DNA of 14,978 nucleotides from an uncultured Arenimonas sp. (GTDB lineage: Bacteria > Pseudomonadota > Gammaproteobacteria > Xanthomonadales > Xanthomonadaceae): positions 1 to 14,978 of the forward strand of contig CAMLKR010000046.1 of assembly GCA_946480565.1 (NCBI GenBank), in the 5' to 3' direction. Shown here piece after piece: positions 1 to 7,171 of the stretch (positions are counted from its first letter, which is position 1; the number at the start of each line of letters is the position of its first letter). The notes below the pieces were generated by a model, which worked only from the letters and a program-made list of their open reading frames with translations, was not told the DNA's origin and did no database searches. Made by a program: the position numbers and the translations under genes.

Positions 1-2837
1 CGCGCGTGAAGCGCTACAGCCCGCGCGGCAAGCTCGACCGCCTGCACATCGAGCCCATCAGCCAGGCCAGCGCCGACCAGCGCAAGGGCCGCTGCGGGCG
101 CATCGCCGCCGGCATCTGCTACCGCCTTTACGCCGAGGACGACTTCAATTCCCGGCCGCGCTACACCGACCCGGAGATCCTGCGCGCCTCGCTGGCCGGC
201 GTGATCCTGCGCATGCTGACGCTCGGCCTGGGCCGCGTGGAGGATTTCCCCTTCATCGATCCGCCGGACCCGCGCGCGATCGCCGACGGCTGGCAGACCC
301 TGGCCGAACTGGGCGCGGTGGACGCCGAGCGCCGGCTCACGCCCATCGGCCGCGAGATGTCGCGCCTGCCGGTGGATCCTAAGCTGGCGCGCATGCTGGT
401 CGCCGCGCGCACGCACGGCGTGCTGGCGGAGGTACTGGTGATCGCGGCCTTCCTGGGCATCCAGGACCCGCGCGAGCGTCCCGCCGACGCCCGCGAGAAG
501 GCCGACAACGCCCATGCGCAGTTCGCCGACCCGAACTCCGAGTTCGTCGGCATCCTGAAACTGTGGCAGGCCTACCGCGCGGCGCACGAGGACCTGACCC
601 AGTCGAAGCTGCGCGACTGGTGCGAGCGGCATTACCTGGGCTTCCTGCGCATGCGCGAATGGCGCGAACTGCACCGCCAGCTGCTGCTGGCCTGCGAGGA
701 GATGCAGTGGCCGGTGGACGCCGCGCCGGACCCCGAGCCGGGCAGCAAGGCGGCGCTCACCCGCTATGCCAGCCTGCACCGGGCGCTGATCGCCGGCCTG
801 CCCTCGCAGATCGGCCACCGCAGCGAGAAGGGCCTCTACGACGCACCGCGGCAGCGCAAGTTCCAGCTGTTCCCCGGCTCGACGCTGGCGAAGTCGCCTG
901 CCAGGGGCGTCGGTGGCCCGCCGGCCTGGCTGCTGGTGGCGACCCTGCTCGACACCCAGAAGGTCTGGGGCCTGACGGCCGCGAGGATCGAGCCCGAATG
1001 GGTGGTCGCCGAACTGCCGCACCTGCTGGCGCGCAAACACTACGACCCGCACTGGTCGCGGGCCCAGGGGCGCGTCGTGGGCAGCGAGCAGATCAGCCTG
1101 TTCGGCCTGGTGCTGGCGCCGAAGAAGCCCGTGCACTACGGCGGCCTGTACCCGGCCGAGGCGCGCGAGATCTTCGTGCGCCAGGGCCTGGTGCCCGGCG
1201 AGGCCGACACCCGTGCGCCCTTCCTGAAGCGCAACCTGGCCACGCTGGAGAAGGCGCGCGAGGAGGAGGCCAAGCTGCGCCGCGCCGGCCTGGTCGCCGA
1301 CGAGGACTGGCAGGCGCGCTGGTACCTGGACCGCCTGCCGGCCGAGGTCAATTCCATCGCCGGCCTCGACAGCTGGTACGGCAAGCTGCCGCCCGAACAG
1401 AAGAAGGCGCTGGAGTGGTCGCTGGCGGAGCTGCTGCCGGGCGAGGGCAGCGAGGCGGAGAGGTTCCCGAAGTATTTCGCGCTCGGCGACACCCGGCTGG
1501 CCCTGCACTATCGCTTCGAGCCGGGCCACGCCGAGGACGGCGTGACCCTGGACGTGCCGCTGCACCTGCTGAAGGCGCTCGATCCGGCCCGGCTGGGCTG
1601 GCTGGTGCCGGGCCTGGTGGAGGAGAAGGCCACCGCCCTGATCCGCGGCCTGCCCAAGGCGCTGCGCCGCAACTACGTGCCGGCGCCGGATTTCGCCCGC
1701 GCCTTCGCCGAGGCGCATCCGCGGCCCGACGCCGACGCGCTGCCCGGCGCATTGGCCCGTTTCCTTAGCAAGGCCACCGGCGCGCCGGTGGCGGCGCTGG
1801 ACTTCGACGAGTCGGCGCTGGAGCCGCACCTGCGCATGAACCTGCGCCTGGCCGAACGCGACGGCCGCGTGCTTGCGCTTTCCCGCAGCCTGGACGAGCT
1901 GCGCGAACGCTTCGGCGGCGAGGCCGAGCGTGCATTCGCGCAGCGCGCCGGCGAACGCCTGGCGCGCGAAGGCCTGCGCGATTTCCCCGACGAACCGATC
2001 CCGGCCCAGGTGCCCGGCGCCGCCGGCGTGCCGGCCTATCCGGCCCTGGTGGACGGTGGCGATTCGGTGTCGCTGAGCGTATTCGCCGATCCGCAGGAGG
2101 CGACGCAGGAGCATGTGCGCGGCGTGCGCCGGCTCGCCGGCTTCGCGCTGGCCGACAAGCTGCGGCAGGCGCGCAAGCAGCTGCCGGTGTCGCCGAAACT
2201 GGCCCTGCTTTACGCCGCCATCGAAGGCTTCGCCCAGGCCGGCAAGGCCGAACCTGCGCACGAGCACCTGCGCAGCGACCTGGCCCAGGCGGCGCTGGAT
2301 GCGGTGCTGTCCGGGGAACTGGGCGGCATCCGTGACGCCGCCGCCTTCCGCTCGGCGGTGGAGCGGGCCGGCCGGCAGCTTTTTCCCGAGGCGATGTCGC
2401 GCCTGAAGCTGGCGGAGGCGATCCTGGGCGCGGTGGCCGAGATCAAGCCGCGGCTGGAATCGCCGCTGCTGGGCTGGGCCAAGGGCAACCTGGACGATCT
2501 GAAGGCGCAGCTGGCGGGACTGGTGCCGCCGGGTTTCCTGCGCGAGACGCCGGCGGCGTCGCTGGCGGAATACCCGCGTTACCTCAAGGCGCTGTCGCTG
2601 CGCGCCGAACGCGCGCTGCGCGACCCGGTGCGCGACCAGGCGCGGCTGCTGGAGATCAAGCCCTTCAGCGACGCCCTGGACGCGGCGCGCCGCAGCGGCC
2701 GCATCGCGCGGCCGGAGTGGCAGGAATTCCGTTGGGACCTGGAGGAGCTGCGCGTGTCGCTGTTCGCGCAGGAGCTGGGCACCCGCCGCCAGGTCTCGAC
2801 CAAGCGGCTGGCGCGGCAGCTGGAGGCGCTTACTTGA
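1..2837 (+). CDS. hrpA: ATP-dependent RNA helicase HrpA, C-terminal part (5' end outside window)
   Basis: DEAH-box 3'-5' RNA helicase of the HrpA family; in E. coli HrpA acts on stalled or collided ribosomes in the cytoplasm. The frame is open to the left edge, so the GTG at base 6 is an internal valine codon. About 944 codons are present, against about 1300 residues for the whole protein; the Walker A, DEAH and earlier motifs are therefore missing. Visible in order: helicase motif VI QRKGRCGR about 25-32 residues in, preceded by the family-typical IEPISQASA; the winged-helix/ratchet (HA2) region to about residue 180; the OB-fold-like region near residues 280-345 (GLYDAPRQRKFQLFPGS); and the long DUF3418-type C-terminal extension that separates HrpA from shorter DEAH helicases. 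The TGA stop at 2835-2837 lies inside the end of the opposite-strand gene. No terminator is seen between them. The family assignment is secure. Confidence 0.95.
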   Translation, partial: RVKRYSPRGKLDRLHIEPISQASADQRKGRCGRIAAGICYRLYAEDDFNSRPRYTDPEILRASLAGVILRMLTLGLGRVEDFPFIDPPDPRAIADGWQTLAELGAVDAERRLTPIGREMSRLPVDPKLARMLVAARTHGVLAEVLVIAAFLGIQDPRERPADAREKADNAHAQFADPNSEFVGILKLWQAYRAAHEDLTQSKLRDWCERHYLGFLRMREWRELHRQLLLACEEMQWPVDAAPDPEPGSKAALTRYASLHRALIAGLPSQIGHRSEKGLYDAPRQRKFQLFPGSTLAKSPARGVGGPPAWLLVATLLDTQKVWGLTAARIEPEWVVAELPHLLARKHYDPHWSRAQGRVVGSEQISLFGLVLAPKKPVHYGGLYPAEAREIFVRQGLVPGEADTRAPFLKRNLATLEKAREEEAKLRRAGLVADEDWQARWYLDRLPAEVNSIAGLDSWYGKLPPEQKKALEWSLAELLPGEGSEAERFPKYFALGDTRLALHYRFEPGHAEDGVTLDVPLHLLKALDPARLGWLVPGLVEEKATALIRGLPKALRRNYVPAPDFARAFAEAHPRPDADALPGALARFLSKATGAPVAALDFDESALEPHLRMNLRLAERDGRVLALSRSLDELRERFGGEAERAFAQRAGERLAREGLRDFPDEPIPAQVPGAAGVPAYPALVDGGDSVSLSVFADPQEATQEHVRGVRRLAGFALADKLRQARKQLPVSPKLALLYAAIEGFAQAGKAEPAHEHLRSDLAQAALDAVLSGELGGIRDAAAFRSAVERAGRQLFPEAMSRLKLAEAILGAVAEIKPRLESPLLGWAKGNLDDLKAQLAGLVPPGFLRETPAASLAEYPRYLKALSLRAERALRDPVRDQARLLEIKPFSDALDAARRSGRIARPEWQEFRWDLEELRVSLFAQELGTRRQVSTKRLARQLEALT

Positions 2838-3312
2838 CGCGCCTGACCTTGACGCGGGTGTTGTAACCCTCGACCGAGAGGAACCAGGCGCCGAAGGCAC
2901 CGGCCTCGATCTTCACGACCGGGCTGTCGAGCTTGACGCCGCGCAGTTGCGAACCCGGGTCCACCGACTGCCAGACCTGGCCGTTGGTGAGCACGAAGCG
3001 GCCGTCGCGACCGTCCCAGCCGGTGAACTCGCCGGCGATGCGGGTTTCGATGTCGTCGTAGTTGTTGCCGCTGCCCTCGAAGCCGCGGCGGTCGACCGCC
3101 GGGGGCGGCGCCGCGCTGCGGGCCACTTCGCCGACCTCCTGGCTGAGCCAGGCATTGAGCTGGGCCAGTTCTTCCGGCGTGAGCTTGTCCAGGCCGGCCG
3201 CCTTGAACTCGGCGTGGGACATGCGCTCTTCCAGGGAGGAGAATTCCTGCGCGGAAACGGTGCCGCCGGCGAGGGCGAACAGGACGAGGGTGGTGCCAAG
3301 CAGTCGACGCAT
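2830..3312 (-). CDS. Small exported protein of unknown function
   Basis: A 160-residue protein, not assigned to a named family. Residues 1-21 form a typical Sec signal peptide: MRRL, a hydrophobic core, then the cleavage-like VSA before QE. The mature protein, about 139 residues, has no cysteine and no further membrane segment, so it is expected in the periplasm or outside the cell. Two parts are visible: a short helical segment with LTPEELAQLNAWLSQEV near residues 44-60, and a C-terminal region of about 65 residues rich in beta-forming residues with the signature FVLTNGQVWQSV, ending in a basic VKVRRVK. Xanthomonadaceae encode similar small exported proteins (recalled, not searched). It is transcribed towards hrpA and overlaps its last 8 bases; the start ATG lies 75 bp from relA, in a divergent arrangement. 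The ribosome-binding site is weak. The coding call is strong because of the signal peptide and sensible composition; the function is unknown. Confidence 0.85.
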   Translation of the reverse strand: MRRLLGTTLVLFALAGGTVSAQEFSSLEERMSHAEFKAAGLDKLTPEELAQLNAWLSQEVGEVARSAAPPPAVDRRGFEGSGNNYDDIETRIAGEFTGWDGRDGRFVLTNGQVWQSVDPGSQLRGVKLDSPVVKIEAGAFGAWFLSVEGYNTRVKVRRVK

Positions 3313-3387
3313 GTTGGATGTTCCGGACTGGTTAAACTGGCCAGTATTCGCGGGAGAGTCTAACTCCCCGGGTCATGCAGGCGCCAC
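3313..3387. promoter_or_regulatory. Divergent intergenic region between the exported-protein gene and relA
   Basis: These 75 bases are the only place for promoters of both divergent genes, and they are less GC-rich than the genes. Seen directly: a perfect 10-bp palindrome ACTGGCCAGT at 3336-3345, with another ACTGG copy at 3327-3331; a possible -10 TAAACT at 3333-3338 for relA without a convincing -35; on the other strand AATACT as a weak -10; and an inverted repeat GGGAG/CTCCC at 3352-3356 and 3364-3368 that would place a small hairpin in the relA leader. An in-frame TAA at 3361-3363 bounds the relA reading frame. Assigning any element to a specific gene is inference. Confidence 0.4.
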
Positions 3388-5520
3388 TTGAACCCTTCCA
3401 GCCCGCCGTCGTCGCGATCCCTGCCCTGGCCGGATGGCCCGGGCCCCCTCACGCCCCTGTCCAGCGCCCTGCGCGAGGCGGCGGCGGGCCTGCCGGCGTC
3501 GGCGGAATCGAGCCTGGTCGAACGTGTGCTCGCCACCCTGCAGCCGCTGCGCGCCGATCCCGAAGTGATGGCGGCGGCCGCGCTGCACCTGTGGCCGGCC
3601 CTGCGCGCGGCCGTGCCCGCCGAGGTGCTGGCGGCGTCGCCGCGCCTGCCGTCGCTGCTGGACGGCCTGGCCGCCGCCGACCGGGTGCGGGCCCTGCACC
3701 ACCAGCGCCAGGGCAAGGGCAGTGCCGAGGGCCTGCGCCGGCTGTTGCTGGCCCTGGTGCGCGACCTGCGCGCGGTGCTGGTGCTGCTGGCGATCCAGCT
3801 GGTGCGCCTGCGCGAGGCCGCAAGCTTGCCGGCGGATGAACGGCTGGCGCTGGCCGGGCTCACCGCCGACATCTACGCGCCGCTGGCCAACCGCCTGGGC
3901 ATCTGGCAGCTCAAGTGGGAGCTGGAGGACCTGGCCTTCCGCTGGACCCAGCCCGAGACCTACCAGCGCATCGCCCGCCTGCTGGACGAGAAGCGCGGCG
4001 ACCGCGAGCGCTTCATCGAGGACGCCAAGCGCCGCATGCGCGAGGCCCTGGCCGAGGCCGGCATCGCCGCCGACGTCGCCGGCCGGCCCAAGCACATCTA
4101 CAGCATCTGGAAGAAGATGCAGCGCAAGGGCGTGCCCTTCAGCGAGCTCTACGACATCCGCGCCGTGCGCGTGCTGGTGGACGACATCCCGGCCTGTTAC
4201 GCCGCGCTGGGCATCGTGCACCAGCTCTGGCCGTCGATCCCGTCCGAGTTCGACGACTACATCGCCCACCCCAAGGGCAACGACTACCGGTCGCTGCACA
4301 CCGCGGTGATCGGACCGGGCGCGCGCACGCTGGAGGTGCAGGTCCGCACCCACCAGATGCACGAACACGCCGAGCTGGGCGTCGCCGCGCACTGGCGTTA
4401 CAAGGAGGGTGGCGGCGCCGACGCCAGCTTCGAACGCAAGGTCGCCTGGATGCGCCAGCTGCTGGAGCAGCGCGACGAGGGCGAGGAGGCGCTGTTGGCC
4501 GGGTTCTCCACCGAACTGGTCGAGGACCGCGTCTACGCGCTGACGCCGCGCGGCGAAGTGGTCGACCTGCCGCGCGGCGCCACCGTGCTGGATTTCGCCT
4601 ACGCGGTGCACACCGAGGTCGGCCACCGCTGCCGCGGCGCCAAGGTCAACGGCCGCATCGTGCCGCTCGACCACCAGCCGGCCACCGGCGAGCGTGTCGA
4701 GATCCTCACCGCGAAAACCGCCGAACCGCGCCGCGACTGGCTGCTGGCCAGCAACGGCTTCCTGGCCACCGGCCGCGCCCGCGACAAGGTGCGCGCCTGG
4801 TTCCACCGCATCGACCGCGCGCGCAACCTGCAGGCCGGCCGCGAGCTGCTGGAGAAGGAGCTGCGCAAGGTGGCGATGATGCACGCCGACCTGGCGCCGG
4901 TGCTGGCCCGGTTCAAGTTCGACTCCGTCGACGACCTGCATCTGGCGCTGGCCCTGGGCGACCTCGGTCCCAGCCAGGTCAGCCGCACCCTGCACGACCA
5001 CGCGCAGGCGCAGAAGGCGCCGGCCGCGACGGCCGCCCTGGTCCCGCGCAAACCGCATGGGGCGCCGTCCAGGGCGCCGTTCACGGTGGAGGGCGTCGGC
5101 AACCTGCTCAGCCAGATCGCGCGCTGCTGCCAGCCGGTGCCGGGCGACCCGATCGTGGGTTACCTCACGCGCGGCCGCGGCGTCAGCATCCACCGCGCCG
5201 GCTGCGCCAGCGTGCAGCGCCTGCTGGCGCGACAGCCCGACCGGCTGCTGCCGGTGGAATGGGGCCGCGCCAGCGCCTCGAGCTACGAGGTCGACATCAC
5301 CCTGCGCGCCTTCGACCGCAAGTGGCTGCTCAAGGACATCACCAATGTCATCGCGCAGATGGGCGTCAACATCCTGGGCGTGCAGTCGCGGGTGGACGAG
5401 GCCAGCGGCATGGCCGAACTGCGCATCGCCGTGCGCGTGGCCGACTTCGGCCAGCTCAGCGACCTGCTGGGCCGGCTGAACGCGGTGCCGGGCGTGCAGG
5501 AGGCCCGGCGCATCGGCTGA
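3388..5520 (+). CDS. relA: RelA, GTP pyrophosphokinase ((p)ppGpp synthetase I)
   Basis: Ribosome-associated enzyme that transfers pyrophosphate from ATP to GTP/GDP when uncharged tRNA enters the A site, starting the stringent response. At 710 residues it is slightly shorter than E. coli RelA (744). Order: a degenerate HD region (about 60-160) lacking the HDxxED hydrolase motif; the synthetase domain with RPKHIYS at 233-239, EFDD at 287-290, GNDYRSLH at 297-304 and LEVQVRT at 315-321; a TGS domain from about 382 to 442; the zinc-finger/conserved-cysteine domain with C580, C581, H602 and C606; and a C-terminal ACT domain from about 632. The EFDD form is typical of synthetase-only RelA, not bifunctional SpoT. 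The start is uncertain. TTG at 3388 is the first possible start after the in-frame stop at 3361, with only a weak AGG at 3379-3381; the next in-frame options are GTG 3526 (residue 47) and ATG 3568 (residue 61). An ATG at 3375 opens another frame (see findings). Confidence 0.95.
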   Translation: MNPSSPPSSRSLPWPDGPGPLTPLSSALREAAAGLPASAESSLVERVLATLQPLRADPEVMAAAALHLWPALRAAVPAEVLAASPRLPSLLDGLAAADRVRALHHQRQGKGSAEGLRRLLLALVRDLRAVLVLLAIQLVRLREAASLPADERLALAGLTADIYAPLANRLGIWQLKWELEDLAFRWTQPETYQRIARLLDEKRGDRERFIEDAKRRMREALAEAGIAADVAGRPKHIYSIWKKMQRKGVPFSELYDIRAVRVLVDDIPACYAALGIVHQLWPSIPSEFDDYIAHPKGNDYRSLHTAVIGPGARTLEVQVRTHQMHEHAELGVAAHWRYKEGGGADASFERKVAWMRQLLEQRDEGEEALLAGFSTELVEDRVYALTPRGEVVDLPRGATVLDFAYAVHTEVGHRCRGAKVNGRIVPLDHQPATGERVEILTAKTAEPRRDWLLASNGFLATGRARDKVRAWFHRIDRARNLQAGRELLEKELRKVAMMHADLAPVLARFKFDSVDDLHLALALGDLGPSQVSRTLHDHAQAQKAPAATAALVPRKPHGAPSRAPFTVEGVGNLLSQIARCCQPVPGDPIVGYLTRGRGVSIHRAGCASVQRLLARQPDRLLPVEWGRASASSYEVDITLRAFDRKWLLKDITNVIAQMGVNILGVQSRVDEASGMAELRIAVRVADFGQLSDLLGRLNAVPGVQEARRIG

Positions 5521-5548
5521 ACGGCGCCGGGCCCGGTTCAGGCACCGC

Positions 5549-5573
5549 TGCTATCCTCGCGGCCATGAAAGGA
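5549..5573 (+). promoter_or_regulatory. Extended -10 promoter and Shine-Dalgarno for the membrane TPR-like gene
   Basis: TGCTATCCT at 5549-5557 matches an extended -10 (TGn followed by TATCCT, 4 of 6 to TATAAT). No good -35 is present, which extended -10 promoters can tolerate. Initiation about 7 bases downstream would fall near 5564-5565. AAAGGA at 5568-5573 is a strong Shine-Dalgarno, 8 bases before the ATG at 5582, and decides that start. Together these suggest that the gene is transcribed on its own and not only by read-through from relA. Confidence 0.5.
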
Positions 5574-5581
5574 ATCCGCGC

Positions 5582-7171
5582 ATGACCGAACGCCGCCCCG
5601 GCCCGGAATCCACCCCTTCGCTTGGCGCCCTGGACCAGCTGGACCTCGCCAGACCGCCCCGTGCCGCGCTTCCAATGCGTGCGCGCCGCGGCGGCGCCGG
5701 GCGCTGGATCGCGGGCCTGGCGCTGCTGGCCGTGCTCGTGGCCGCGGCCGCCTGGACGCTGGGCCACTGGCGGGAATCCCTCGGCGAGCGGCTCGTGCCC
5801 GCCTCCGACCTCAACCGGCAGGTGGAGGCGGCGCAGCAGGCACTGGCCCGGGGCGAACTGAGCGCTGCCGACGGCAGTGGCGCGCGCGAACGATTCCAGG
5901 CCGTGCTCGCCCGCGATCCCGACCATCCCGCCGCGCGCGCCGGCATGGGCGCGGTGCGTGACGCCGCGCTGGCGCAGGCGCGCGCCGCCCTGGACGCCGG
6001 CGATTTCGCGACGGCACGGGCGCGGCTGGACATGGCCCGGGCGATGGCGGCCCCGGCCGCCGACCTGACCCTGATCGAGCTCGACTTGCAGCGGCGGGAA
6101 AGCACCGGCGCCGACGTCGCCGACAAGCTCGAGCGCGCGCGCGCGGCCCAGGCCGCGGGCCAGCTCGAACAGGTGCCCGACGGCGCGCTGGCGCTTTATT
6201 CGGACGTGCTGCGCCTGCAGCCGGACAACGCCATCGCCCTCGATGGCCGCCGCGACATCCTGTCGGGCCTGCTGCGCGAAGCCGACGCGGCCCTGGACCG
6301 CGGCGACGCGACCGCCGCCCAGGCGCTGGTGGCCCGCGTGATCGAAACCGATCCCAGCCATCTCGAGCTGCCGGCGCGCCAGGCCAGGCTGGGCGAAGTG
6401 CTGGCGCAGCGGCAGCGGGCGCAGGAGGCGGCGCTGGGCCGCGCCGCGCAGGCGCAGCGCGACGGACGCCTCGAGCAGGCCGCGTCCGACTACCTGGCGC
6501 TGCTGGCCACGGATCCTTCCCTGGTCGAGGCGCGCCAAGGGTTGGACGACACGGCCGCGGCGATGGCCGCGCGCGCCGGCCGCGAGGCCGCCGATTTCGA
6601 TTTCGAATCCGCGGAGGCGTCGCTGCGGCTGGCGCGGCAGTGGTCGCCGCAGTCGCCGGCGATTGCGGCCGCGGAGACGCGCCTGGCGCAGTCGCGCGCC
6701 GCGCGCGAGCAGGTGCCGGCCCGCGGCGCCGACCCGGCGCGCCTGGGCGCGCTGCTCGACGGCGCGCAGGCCGCGATGCGCCGGGGCGACCTGATCGATC
6801 CGCCGGGCGATTCGGCCTGGGACCAGCTGCGCGCCGCCGCGGCGATCGCGCCGGCCGATCCGCAGGTCCGGGCCGCGCTGGGCGAGTACGACCGGCGCGC
6901 CCGCGCCTGCTTCGAGGACGAACTGGCGGGCAACCGCCTGTCGCGGGCGCAGGCTTGCCTGGACGCGCGTGCGGTGCGAGAGCGCGGCGGCGACGGCCTG
7001 GCCGGCGATCGCCGGCGGCTGGCGGATCGCTGGCTGGCCTTCGCCGAAGAGCGCCTGGGCGCCAACGAGCTGGCGCTGGCACGACGGGCGCTGGACTCGG
7101 CGCAGGCGCTGGACCCCACCCATCCGGGCCTCGCGCTGATCGCCGAGCGCCTGCGTCGCGCCGGCGGCTAG
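5582..7171 (+). CDS. Single-pass inner-membrane protein with TPR-like helical repeats
   Basis: A 529-residue protein of unknown function. Residues 1-41 are a proline- and arginine-rich cytoplasmic tail; about 42-60 form one hydrophobic membrane segment (WIAGLALLAVLVAAAAW) preceded by RARRGGAGR, so by the positive-inside rule the remaining roughly 465 residues should be periplasmic. That part is almost entirely alpha-helical and alanine-rich, with repeating TPR-like units: phrases such as RFQAVLARDPDHPAA, LYSDVLRLQPDNAIA, ALVARVIETDPSHLE, DYLALLATDPSLVEA and ALDSAQALDPTHPGL recur along the length. These repeats usually serve as protein-binding scaffolds. Two cysteines near the C-terminus (in RACFED and QACLDA) lie in the predicted periplasmic part and could form a disulfide. 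It follows relA by 61 bp with its own promoter-like element and ends tail-to-tail with the glycosyltransferase gene. No enzyme domain is visible. The start at ATG 5582 is supported by AAAGGA 8 bases upstream. Confidence 0.88.
   Translation: MTERRPGPESTPSLGALDQLDLARPPRAALPMRARRGGAGRWIAGLALLAVLVAAAAWTLGHWRESLGERLVPASDLNRQVEAAQQALARGELSAADGSGARERFQAVLARDPDHPAARAGMGAVRDAALAQARAALDAGDFATARARLDMARAMAAPAADLTLIELDLQRRESTGADVADKLERARAAQAAGQLEQVPDGALALYSDVLRLQPDNAIALDGRRDILSGLLREADAALDRGDATAAQALVARVIETDPSHLELPARQARLGEVLAQRQRAQEAALGRAAQAQRDGRLEQAASDYLALLATDPSLVEARQGLDDTAAAMAARAGREAADFDFESAEASLRLARQWSPQSPAIAAAETRLAQSRAAREQVPARGADPARLGALLDGAQAAMRRGDLIDPPGDSAWDQLRAAAAIAPADPQVRAALGEYDRRARACFEDELAGNRLSRAQACLDARAVRERGGDGLAGDRRRLADRWLAFAEERLGANELALARRALDSAQALDPTHPGLALIAERLRRAGG

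Noticed and set aside
3373..5193. Minus-strand open frame of about 600 codons opposite relA.
   Set aside because: Antisense to a gene with full RelA motifs; composition is biased and domain-free.
5527..5536. Palindrome CCGGGCCCGG after the relA stop, as a possible terminator.
   Set aside because: It has no loop and no T-run follows; such GC palindromes are common by chance in this composition.
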